From NCBI GenBank assembly GCA_011369445.1, contig DRQF01000023.1, forward strand, positions 1 through 64,000: DNA of 64,000 bases, in the 5' to 3' direction. The number at the start of each line of letters is the position of its first letter. Position 1 is the first letter of the stretch. The position numbers were made by a program, and so were the translations under genes. Below the pieces are notes generated by a model, which was not told the origin of the DNA, did no database searches, and saw only the letters and a list, made by a program, of their open reading frames with translations. Source of the DNA: Planctomycetota bacterium. GTDB lineage: Bacteria > Planctomycetota > GCA-002687715 > DRQF01. This document shows positions 1-8,474 of the stretch, in pieces.

Positions 1-1198
1 CGCTGAGGATGGCGGCCGGCGCGAAGCCTCCGAAGACGGTGAGACAGATCGGCGCCGTGGCGAGGACAGCGCCCGCGGAAGCGAGTCCGAGCTGCAGGAT
101 GCGACGGGCGGGAGGGGGGCCTCGTTTTCGCCAAAGGAAGGCTTCAAGGGGATCTCGTGGCCGCGTGGACGCCAACGGTCCGGCCCATGCGAGGACACCC
201 CCGAGGGCCTGGAAGGACAGTCGAAAGCCAGCGTCGCCGACGCGCGATGGATCGAGGATGAGGAGGAGGGCCGCGAGGGACGCCAGCAGTCCGCCCCAGC
301 GCACTCGAAGACCCCGGCGTCTGGCCCAGGCGAGGACGAGAATGGCGAGCAACGCTCGGACGACCGGGGAACCGCCCCCCGCGAGGTGGGCATAGAGGGC
401 CAGAAGGATGAGGGTCGTGCGGCGTCTGCCCGACGTCAGGACGAGGAGGAGAGCGGCCATCAACCCCAGGTGCAGACCCGAGACCACCAGGAAATGCGAG
501 GCGCCGGCGCGCCGAAAAGCCTCCCGGCGATCGCGGTCGTTGTCGCGAAAACCCAGGAGGAGCGCCGCGAGTGTCGCGCCCGTCTCCCTGTTGCCGAACC
601 GACTCAACCGGTTTCTCAATCGTCCCCTCGAGCGCCCGAGCCGATCCGAGAGGCTCGATGCGTCCATAACGCGCAGATTGTCCGGCGCGGCGCTGCGTGC
701 GGTCCAGCGCCCTCGCGAGGCCTGGAGCATGGCTTCGACTCGAACGTGCTGGCCCGGTGCGGGGAGGGGAGTCTCGCCGGACCAGGGTTGGAGGAGAAAG
801 ACAGGCCCGGTCGCGGCGATGCCGGCTCCCGCCTGTCCGCCCAAGGGGTAAAGCGTGACGTCCTCCAGGCGGAGCCAGAAGACGGGGCGTCCGGGGAACT
901 TCGACTTCAGTCGTCCCGTGCCCACGACGCGCCCGTCGATGCGTGCCGGAACCGGAGGAGCGACGTCGGGGAGGGGGGACTCATGAGGGATGGAACCCCA
1001 GAGCGCGCCCACGATGAGAGCGACGAGAGCCGGCGTCGCTCGGCGTAGCCATCCCCGCGTGAGAAGAACTCTCGGCATGAGGAAGAGAAGAACGAGGAGC
1101 AGCTGCCAAAGGCTTCGAACGTTCTCGACGGGGCCCCAGTCCCATGCAAACAGGGCCCCCAGCGTGAAGGCCGCCAGCCAGCTTTGAATGCGCGACAT
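1..1198 (-). CDS. comEC: ComEC/Rec2-family competence membrane protein (C-terminus truncated by window edge)
   Basis: Own translation of minus strand from ATG at 1198: MSRIQSWLAAFTLGALFAW...ETGATLAALLLGFRDNDRDRREAFRRAGASHFLVVSGLHLGLMAALL...GGGSPVVRALLAILVLAWARRRG...DPSRVGDAGFRLSFQALGGVLAW; HFLVVSGLHL / SPVVRA / GFRLSF are ComEC competence-domain signatures. Open to the window edge, so absent from the ORF track. Confidence 0.85.
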   Translation of the reverse strand, partial: MSRIQSWLAAFTLGALFAWDWGPVENVRSLWQLLLVLLFLMPRVLLTRGWLRRATPALVALIVGALWGSIPHESPLPDVAPPVPARIDGRVVGTGRLKSKFPGRPVFWLRLEDVTLYPLGGQAGAGIAATGPVFLLQPWSGETPLPAPGQHVRVEAMLQASRGRWTARSAAPDNLRVMDASSLSDRLGRSRGRLRNRLSRFGNRETGATLAALLLGFRDNDRDRREAFRRAGASHFLVVSGLHLGLMAALLLVLTSGRRRTTLILLALYAHLAGGGSPVVRALLAILVLAWARRRGLRVRWGGLLASLAALLLILDPSRVGDAGFRLSFQALGGVLAWAGPLASTRPRDPLEAFLWRKRGPPPARRILQLGLASAGAVLATAPICLTVFGGFAPAAILS

Positions 1199-1320
1199 GA
1201 GTCCGTCCCCGGGGTCGTCTCATGCCTTCGGGCGCGCGTCGAGACGAGAGTGTAGAATCTCGGATGTCGGCGAGCAAACCCGGGCCGCCCCACGCTCCCC
1301 GGTTTCGTGGAGGTCGTGAC

Positions 1321-2169
1321 ATGCCGTTTACGGATTGGAGTCGCATGGGAAGAAACGGGGCTGCGCAGCCGCTCGTCCTGGCCGCGCTGGTGACCCCTTT
1401 CCGCGGCGAGGGAATCGATGTGGAGGGCTTCGAGGAGAATATCCGCTACCTCGATGCCATGGGACTGGACGGCGTCCTCGTCGCGGGGACGACTGGCGAG
1501 CGCGAACAACTTACGCACGCCGAACGTGACCTCCTCGTCCGCTCCGCGCGGGCCGTGCTCGATGACGATATGCTCATCGTCGGTGGGCTCCTCGCGGACG
1601 CTGCGGATATCGACGAAGCCATGGCGGACCTGCAGCAGTTGCGGGAGGCGGGGGCGGATCTCGCTCTCGTGGCTCCGCCCCCGCCCGAGGACGTTGACGA
1701 AGAGGTCTACGTCTTCGCCTTGAGTCAGCTATCCGCCGATGCCCCGCTGGGCGTGCTGGCCTACCAGCCGCCCTCTTACCGTTCGCGACCGTTCTCGCAG
1801 AAGACGATCCGGGCCATCGGGAAAATTGCGGGCCTCGCGGGGGTCAAGGATAGCGTGGGGGATGCCGACTTGCTGGCTTCCTGGCGCAAGGGGGCACCCC
1901 GCGACGGCTGGGCTGTTTTTGCGGGCAACGCCGACCTCTTTCTTTCTCCCACGCCCCAAGTCACTGGAGGTATCCTCGCTCTTGCGTCGGCGGAGCCGGA
2001 ACTCTTTCTCGCCGCGGCCCGGGCCCGAGGGGAAAAGGACGAAGCGACGCTGCGCATCTTGAGAAGCGAGCTCGGACCTCTCCTGGAGCGATTCCGCGAG
2101 GAAGGTCTTCCCGCCCTCAAGGAGATGCTGGAGGAGCGGGGCCTTTTCGGTGGTGAAATGCGCCGCTGA
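1321..2169 (+). CDS. Dihydrodipicolinate synthase / N-acetylneuraminate lyase (DapA) family protein
   Basis: LAALVTPFRGEGIDVEGFEENIRYLDAMGLDGVLVAGTTGE..., GVLAYQPPSYR, GLAGVKDSVGD with Schiff-base Lys context. Start set to ATG 1321 inside the longer ORF. Confidence 0.85.
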   Translation: MPFTDWSRMGRNGAAQPLVLAALVTPFRGEGIDVEGFEENIRYLDAMGLDGVLVAGTTGEREQLTHAERDLLVRSARAVLDDDMLIVGGLLADAADIDEAMADLQQLREAGADLALVAPPPPEDVDEEVYVFALSQLSADAPLGVLAYQPPSYRSRPFSQKTIRAIGKIAGLAGVKDSVGDADLLASWRKGAPRDGWAVFAGNADLFLSPTPQVTGGILALASAEPELFLAAARARGEKDEATLRILRSELGPLLERFREEGLPALKEMLEERGLFGGEMRR

Positions 2170-2340
2170 ATCCTCTTCCGAGTCGACGATTCCGGGACAT
2201 TCTGGGGCCATGCGCCCGCGGTGTCGAGGACCAAGGAAAGCAGCGCTCTTGGGGGGCGTGGAATGCGGCTCCTCGTGGATTGGCGCCCGCACTGACGGAC
2301 ACGTGACGTATAGTAAGAACGTTATCCGGGAACCGAATAC

Positions 2341-4608
2341 ATGGTCGATATTGACGCCGTCCTCAAGGACATCGCAGGCAGGTCCGTCGAGCGGTTTGCC
2401 GAGGCGCACGCGATCCTCTCCTTCTCACAGTTTCTTCAGCACTTCCTGCAGCGACCCTACTTGCTGACGCGCAATGCGGCTCAATACATGGTCGACATGA
2501 TGGACTACTTCGGCACCGAAGAGGTCCGCGGCATCGGCGGGGCGCCCATCCGTCGGTTCAAGGTGTTCGATGATCCCCTCGGCAAGGGAGAGCGCCCGGT
2601 CATCGGACACGAAGAGGTTCACAACCGCATCTACAGTGACCTGCGGGAATTCGTGGAGAAGCGGAAGATCGACAGGATGATTCTTCTGCACGGCCCCAAC
2701 GGTTCCGCCAAGACGACGATCGTGCAGGGCTTGATGCGAGGTCTCGAGGCCTACAGCGAGACCGAAGAGGGCATGTTGTTGCGGTTCAATTGGATCTTCA
2801 GCTCGACGGAAGACCGGGGTGCCCGCGTCGGCTTCGATCGGGACGCCCTGGGTGAGGAGCTGGATACGTTTGCCTTCCTCGGCCCCGATGACATCTCCGC
2901 CAAGATCCCCTGCGAGCTCAACGAAAACCCCGTGTTCCTCATCCCGTCCGCCGACCGCAGGCGCATCTTCGATGCCGCCCTGGAAACGGCGCCTCAGTCG
3001 GAGAAGGAGCGTTTTGTCTGGACGTTCATGCTGAAAGAGGGGAGCCTCAGCCCGAAGTCACGCAAGATCTACGAGGCGCTGATGCGTGCCTACAAAGGAG
3101 ACTGGCTGAAGGTGATGCGACATGTGCAGGTCGAGCGATTCTTCGTGTCGCACCGCTACCGAACCGCCGCCGTCACGATTGATCCCCAACGCAACATCGA
3201 CGCCGCGACTCGCGCCATCGCCCAGCCGCACATGAACGGCCTTCCGCCTCTCCTTACGAACGAGAAGCTCCTCGAGGCGGAGGGTGATCTCGTGGATGCG
3301 TCCCGGGGTATCGTCGACTTCAGCGATTTCTTGAAGCGCCCCATCGAGGCGAACAAGTACCTACTCACCACGGCTGAGACCGGCACCGTCCACCTTCCCG
3401 GTTATTCCGCCACCTTGGACCTGGTCCTCTTCGGCACGAGCAACGAGAACTATCTCTCCGCGTTCCGGCGCGAACCTCTCTTCTCTTCTTTCAATGCCCG
3501 ACTCGATCTCGTCCGCGTGCCCTACCTCCTCCGCTATTCGCAAGAGGAGGAGCTCTATCGGATGAATCTGGATCTCTTCTCGTCCCGCCTCACCGTCGCA
3601 CCCCACACTCTCAAGTTGGCGGCCCTTTGGGCCGTGATGACGCGCCTCATGCAGCCCACGGGGACGGGACTCGAGGACGAGACCCGGGAGCTTCTGCTTT
3701 CCCTGAGCCCGCTTGAGAAAGCAAAACTCTATGACCACGGCGAGATCCCATCGCGCATGAGCGACGCCGATCGGGGGCGGCTGCTTGCGCAGGTTGGGGA
3801 GTTGGTGCACGAGTACGACTCATTCGAGGCGGAGTTCGAAGGGATTGTGGATGCGGCGTATGAGGGCCGGAGAGGCTGCTCTCCTCGAGAAATGTTGACG
3901 ATGATCGCGGAGATCGCTCTCGACCCTCCCGGTGGGTGCCTGACCCCGCTTTTGGTGTTGCGCACGCTGCCGGAGCTCATCAAGAGCCCGGGACTTTTCC
4001 AATTCCTTCGACTCCAGCCGACCCGCAACGGTTATCACGATTGCCGCGCCTTCATCGACGAAGTGCGGGACGAGTACTTGCAGTTGCTGCGCCACGATGT
4101 CGAGGTTGCCGCGGAGATCGTCGACGAGACCGAGTATCAACGGCTCTTCGAGCGCTACTTTCACCATGTTCGGGCTCACAAGACCCGCGAGAAGGTCGTC
4201 GATGAGACAACCGGGGAGTTGGTCGCGCCCGATGAGAAGTTCATGCGTGAGGTGGAAGAACTTCTGGGTGCGGAGGCGGATGCCGAGGAGTTCCGGTCGG
4301 ATATTCTCACGAAAGCGGCGTCGTTCCGGCTCAGCCACCCCGACGCATCGCTCGTGCACGAAGAGGTTTTTCGCGATTTGTTCACACGACTGAGAGCGGA
4401 GACTTTTCGGCAGCGGTTCGGTCAAATTCGCCGTGTCGTCGAGGACACCCTCATTCACTTGGACATGGTCCCCGGGAAACTGGACGCGGAACATGAGGCG
4501 GGTGCTCGCCGATTCGTCGACCGGATGACCGGTCCGTTGGGCTACGACGAAACCAGTCTCAAGGAGGCCTTGGACTTCTTCTGGAAGAATCTCCACGTCT
4601 TCGAGTGA
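2341..4608 (+). CDS. prkA: PrkA-type serine protein kinase with AAA domain
   Basis: 755 aa; RMILLHGPNGSAKTTIVQGLMRGLEAYSETEEGMLLRFNWIF and the long PrkA-like architecture. Confidence 0.8.
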   Translation: MVDIDAVLKDIAGRSVERFAEAHAILSFSQFLQHFLQRPYLLTRNAAQYMVDMMDYFGTEEVRGIGGAPIRRFKVFDDPLGKGERPVIGHEEVHNRIYSDLREFVEKRKIDRMILLHGPNGSAKTTIVQGLMRGLEAYSETEEGMLLRFNWIFSSTEDRGARVGFDRDALGEELDTFAFLGPDDISAKIPCELNENPVFLIPSADRRRIFDAALETAPQSEKERFVWTFMLKEGSLSPKSRKIYEALMRAYKGDWLKVMRHVQVERFFVSHRYRTAAVTIDPQRNIDAATRAIAQPHMNGLPPLLTNEKLLEAEGDLVDASRGIVDFSDFLKRPIEANKYLLTTAETGTVHLPGYSATLDLVLFGTSNENYLSAFRREPLFSSFNARLDLVRVPYLLRYSQEEELYRMNLDLFSSRLTVAPHTLKLAALWAVMTRLMQPTGTGLEDETRELLLSLSPLEKAKLYDHGEIPSRMSDADRGRLLAQVGELVHEYDSFEAEFEGIVDAAYEGRRGCSPREMLTMIAEIALDPPGGCLTPLLVLRTLPELIKSPGLFQFLRLQPTRNGYHDCRAFIDEVRDEYLQLLRHDVEVAAEIVDETEYQRLFERYFHHVRAHKTREKVVDETTGELVAPDEKFMREVEELLGAEADAEEFRSDILTKAASFRLSHPDASLVHEEVFRDLFTRLRAETFRQRFGQIRRVVEDTLIHLDMVPGKLDAEHEAGARRFVDRMTGPLGYDETSLKEALDFFWKNLHVFE

Positions 4609-4672
4609 CCCGGGGCGAGGGGGGCGAGCCTGCGAGGCTTGGGTGAGGTCCTCCGGCCCACTATCCTGGCGG

Positions 4673-6352
4673 ATGAAGACTCCCCGCAGACGATCGAGTT
4701 CCGGCGGCGCAAAGGGCCGCGGGCCGCAACGGCGCTCCGGCAGACCCCCTGTCCGCCGAGGTCCCAAGAGCGGGCGACCCCGCCGTTCCCAACCCAGTTT
4801 CCGCATCGTCTACGAGGACGCCGATGTCTTGGTGGTGGACAAGCCGCCGGGGATGCTTTCGGCGACGCCGCAGGGGCGAAGAGAGGACAGCGTCCTCTCC
4901 CTGCTTCGGGAGCGATTCGGCGATGACGTGAAGCGCCGTCGCGAGAGCGGGTTGTGGATCATCCACCGTTTGGATCGCGATGCGTCGGGGCTGCTCGTAT
5001 TCGCCCGTTCTCGTCAAGCTTTTTCCTGGCTGAAGGAGGACTTCCGAGCTCGTCGCGTGCGCCGGCAGTACCACGCCGTGACCGAGGGGGCTCAGAGGGA
5101 GGACGAGCCGGCCCGGGGTGGCTTCCAGAGTTTTCTCAAGGAAGGGCCCGCCGGTCGGGTGGAATGCGTCGAACCGGATCGCACGGGCGATGCGGCTCCG
5201 GCGCCGGGAGAGGATCGCGCGAAACTGGCGGTCAGTTTCTACGAGGTCCTGGCGACGGGCCAGGGACGGACGCTTTTCCTCATGCGGATGGAGAGCGGCC
5301 GCAAGCATCAGTTGCGGGTTCATCTCCAAGACGCGGGTCACCCCATCGTGGGGGACCGTCTCTATGGAAAGCCCGGGGAGAATCCCCTCCGGCGGTTGGG
5401 GCTCCATGCCAGTCTTCTGGCCTTCCGGCACCCAGCAACGGGCCGCGAAGTCGTCTTCGAGAGCCCCCCTCCGCCCGAGTTCTGGAAAATCTGCGGGGCG
5501 CAACCTCCCGAACCTCCGGCGGAACCGGTTCGCGGAGGGTTCCCGACCCCCGGTCAAACGAGAATCGAGACCTCATGGGAGCGGGTGGCCGATCGCTACG
5601 AGAGTACCTTGGAAGGCGAGCGTCCCGACGATCACTTCCAGAGGGTCATTCATCCCGGTGCTTTGCGACTGCTCGAGTCCGTTCCCTCCGAGCGCGTTCT
5701 CGATGTCGCCTGCGGTGAGGGCGCCTTCTGTCGCTCTCTTGCGGCCCTGGACGTGGAATGCGTGGGTGTGGACGCCTCGCCGAGTCTCATCCAGAAGGCC
5801 CGCGCCAAGGGGCCCGAAGGCGTGCGCTACGAGGTCGCGGATGCCCGCGAGCTCGGCGCCGTGGCGGGGGAACGCTTCGATGCGGTCACGTGCATCATGG
5901 CCCTCATGAACATCGATCCCCTACGGGCCGTCCTGGAGAAGGTTTCCGAAGTGTTGAAGCCGGGCGGGCGATTCGTGGCAGTGGTCTTGCACCCCGCGTT
6001 TCGCGCTCCGAAACAGACGTCCTGGGGCGAGGATTTCAGAGGGAGACTTCGGCGGCAATACCGGCGCGTCGACGGCTACCTCACACCCGGTCAGTTCGAG
6101 ATCGTCATGAACCCGGGCGAGGTGGCGCGCGGCGGGCGAAAAGAGACCACCTGGACCTTCCACCGGCCGCTCCAGCAGTACATCAAGGACTTGGCGGAGA
6201 CCGGTTTCGTGTTGGACCGTCTGGAAGAATGGCCCAGCCTGCGCACCAGCGAGGGTGGTCGTCAGGCCGCCGAGTTCAATCGGATTCGAAGAGAGATTCC
6301 GATGTTTCTGGGATTCCGCGCCCGCAAGATCGATGCGAAGCGGGAGGAGTAG
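4673..6352 (+). CDS. RluA-family pseudouridine synthase fused to a class I SAM-dependent methyltransferase
   Basis: N-half: YEDADVLVVDKPPGMLS...WIIHRLDRDASGLLVFARS...GRKHQLRVHLQDAGHPIVGDRLYG. C-half: VLDVACGEGAFCRSLAALDVECVGVDASPSLIQKAR...FDAVTCIMALMNIDPLRAVLEKVSEVLKPGGRFVAVVLHP. Single uninterrupted frame. Confidence 0.88.
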   Translation: MKTPRRRSSSGGAKGRGPQRRSGRPPVRRGPKSGRPRRSQPSFRIVYEDADVLVVDKPPGMLSATPQGRREDSVLSLLRERFGDDVKRRRESGLWIIHRLDRDASGLLVFARSRQAFSWLKEDFRARRVRRQYHAVTEGAQREDEPARGGFQSFLKEGPAGRVECVEPDRTGDAAPAPGEDRAKLAVSFYEVLATGQGRTLFLMRMESGRKHQLRVHLQDAGHPIVGDRLYGKPGENPLRRLGLHASLLAFRHPATGREVVFESPPPPEFWKICGAQPPEPPAEPVRGGFPTPGQTRIETSWERVADRYESTLEGERPDDHFQRVIHPGALRLLESVPSERVLDVACGEGAFCRSLAALDVECVGVDASPSLIQKARAKGPEGVRYEVADARELGAVAGERFDAVTCIMALMNIDPLRAVLEKVSEVLKPGGRFVAVVLHPAFRAPKQTSWGEDFRGRLRRQYRRVDGYLTPGQFEIVMNPGEVARGGRKETTWTFHRPLQQYIKDLAETGFVLDRLEEWPSLRTSEGGRQAAEFNRIRREIPMFLGFRARKIDAKREE

Positions 6353-6364
6353 AGGGACCGGCCC

Positions 6365-7390
6365 ATGAGAGAGGAGGCCTGGGGCATTCTCCTCGTTAAT
6401 CTGGGCACTCCCGATGCGCCCACCCCGCGGGCCGTACGGCGCTATCTGGTCGAATTCCTCATGGATCCGAAAGTCATCGACATGCCGTGGATTCTCAGGG
6501 CGCTGTTGGTGAAGGGGCTCATCGGCCCCTTTCGTTCGCCGAGGACCGCTCGGGCCTACCGCAAGATTTGGACCGACGAGGGATCCCCCCTCCTCGTGGA
6601 GAGCCGACGATTGACGCAAGGGCTTCGGGAACAGGTCACGTGCCCCGTGGCCTTGGGAATGAGATACGGGCGACCTTCAATCGCCGACGCCCTCGCCGAT
6701 CTGGCGAAGGAGGACCTGCGTACGCTGATGGTTGTTCCTCTGTTCCCTCAGTACGCCGAGGCGACGGTCGGTTCGGTGAGGGAGAAGGTCGGGCGAGACA
6801 ATGACAGGCTCGCACGTCCCTTCCGGCTTCGATTCGTGCCTCCATTCTTCGATCATCCCTCCTATATCAAGGAACAGGCCCGCTTGGCGCGGCCGTTGCT
6901 CGCGTCCTTATCTCCCGAACGCGTCCTCATCAGTTTCCACGGATTGCCCGAACGACAGATTCGTAGGGCGGACGCGACGGGCTTGTGTCTCGCCCGTGAG
7001 GATTGCTGCGATCGTCCCGAGGGCCGACTCGCGACCTGCTACCGCGCGCAGTGCGTTGCTACGGCCAGGGCCCTGGCGGTCGCGCTGGGACTCGCCGACG
7101 CCCGATGGCGTCTCTCCTTCCAGTCCCGTCTTGGGCGCGCCAAGTGGCTTTCGCCTTCCACGATCGAGGAGGCCGAAAGGGCGGCACGGGCCGGGGATCG
7201 CCGTCTCCTCGTGCTGAGCCCCAGCTTCGTCACGGACGGACTGGAGACGTTGGAGGAGTTAGGACTGAGGTTGCGGGAGACGTTTCGCGCCGCCGGGGGA
7301 GAGGATCTTCGGGTCGTGCCTTGCCCAAGTCGAGATGCGACATGGCTGCGGGACGTCCTGCGGGATGGGAAGGAAAGGGGCGAGGCATGA
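6365..7390 (+). CDS. hemH: Ferrochelatase
   Basis: GILLVNLGTPDAPTPRAVRRYLVEFLMDPKVIDMP...LISFHGLPERQIRRAD...CCDRPEGRLATCYRAQC...SFVTDGLETLEELG. Confidence 0.93.
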   Translation: MREEAWGILLVNLGTPDAPTPRAVRRYLVEFLMDPKVIDMPWILRALLVKGLIGPFRSPRTARAYRKIWTDEGSPLLVESRRLTQGLREQVTCPVALGMRYGRPSIADALADLAKEDLRTLMVVPLFPQYAEATVGSVREKVGRDNDRLARPFRLRFVPPFFDHPSYIKEQARLARPLLASLSPERVLISFHGLPERQIRRADATGLCLAREDCCDRPEGRLATCYRAQCVATARALAVALGLADARWRLSFQSRLGRAKWLSPSTIEEAERAARAGDRRLLVLSPSFVTDGLETLEELGLRLRETFRAAGGEDLRVVPCPSRDATWLRDVLRDGKERGEA

Positions 7391-8169
7391 GTTCGAAGGA
7401 TGCAAGCCCTTGTCTGGAAGCGCGACGGCTGGGATACGCCCGGGACGGAAGGGAGATTCTGAAGGACGTGACCTTGACCCTTCGGCCGGGCGATCTCATG
7501 GCCGTTGTCGGACCGAACGGCGCCGGGAAGAGCAGTCTTCTTCGCTGTTTGTCCGGCGTTTGGGAACCCAGTGCCGGAGAGGTCGTGTTGGCGGGACGGC
7601 CTCTCACGGAGTGGAGCCGTCGCGACGTCGCGTGCCGCTTGGCTTTTCTGCCCCAGTTGTCCGAGGCGCCGGTCGACGTCGACGTCCGGGAAGCCGTGGC
7701 ACAGGGGCGGTATCCCCACGCGTCGCCCTGGAAAGGTCCGACGCCGTCCGACCGGGCCGCTGTCGAGACGGCCATCGCCACCATGGAGCTGGAGGCCCTC
7801 GCGACGCGTCGTCTCCCGACCCTATCGGGCGGCGAGCGACAGCGCGTTCGACTGGCCAGAGCGTTGGTTCAAGAGGCCACCATCGTCCTGCTCGACGAGC
7901 CCACGGCGGCCCTCGACATTGGGCATCAGTTGGAACTCACGGACCTCTTTCGTGATCTAGCCGCCCGTGGGCATGCGGTCCTCGTTGCGATCCATGACTT
8001 GCACCTCGTGCATGAGGTCTTCCCCAGGGTGCTCCTTCTCGATCAAGGTCGGGCCGTCATCGAAGGCGCTCCGACGGACGTTCTGCTCTCGGAGGAATTG
8101 GGGGAAGCGTTCGGCGTGTCGTGCCGCCTGACCGCCGACGGCGCCCTCCGCATGGAGAGGCGAGTTTAG
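7387..8169 (+). CDS. ABC transporter ATP-binding protein (FecE/HmuV/BtuD type)
   Basis: ATG at 7387 overlaps the hemH stop (ATGA). Walker A GPNGAGKSS, signature LSGGERQRVRLARAL, Walker B TIVLLDEPTAALD, H-loop AIHDLHL. Confidence 0.9.
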   Translation: MSSKDASPCLEARRLGYARDGREILKDVTLTLRPGDLMAVVGPNGAGKSSLLRCLSGVWEPSAGEVVLAGRPLTEWSRRDVACRLAFLPQLSEAPVDVDVREAVAQGRYPHASPWKGPTPSDRAAVETAIATMELEALATRRLPTLSGGERQRVRLARALVQEATIVLLDEPTAALDIGHQLELTDLFRDLAARGHAVLVAIHDLHLVHEVFPRVLLLDQGRAVIEGAPTDVLLSEELGEAFGVSCRLTADGALRMERRV

Positions 8170-8474
8170 TCGCCACCGACCGTTGGGATGACAACATCCC
8201 CGTGTCTCGGCCTCGTCCTCATGTGGGGCGGCGCCTTGGAGGTGGGGCACCCTTTCTTCTGGAATGACGTAGTCCTCCTCGTCCTGCTTTCCGTGTCTCC
8301 GTGAGAGTTGTTCTTGGTGGAGTCGGGACGTCCCCGTCCCGCGAGGGTCGGGTGGGGTCATCCTCGCCTCGAGGCGTCACGTGAAGGCTAAAGCCTCCTC
8401 TCCAGGGTTCTTGGCCGAAGTGCTATGATCTCGGCCGTCGCTACGGAGTGGGATGCGGCAAACGGGAGTCACCC

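Noticed and set aside
2290-2340. Possible sigma70-like promoter (tatagt) upstream of prkA
   Set aside because: -10-like hexamer present but no convincing -35 at proper spacing.
6365-7390. Cys cluster in ferrochelatase (CLAREDCC...CYRAQC) as a novel metal site
   Set aside because: This Cys-rich insertion recurs in many bacterial ferrochelatases, so not treated as novel.
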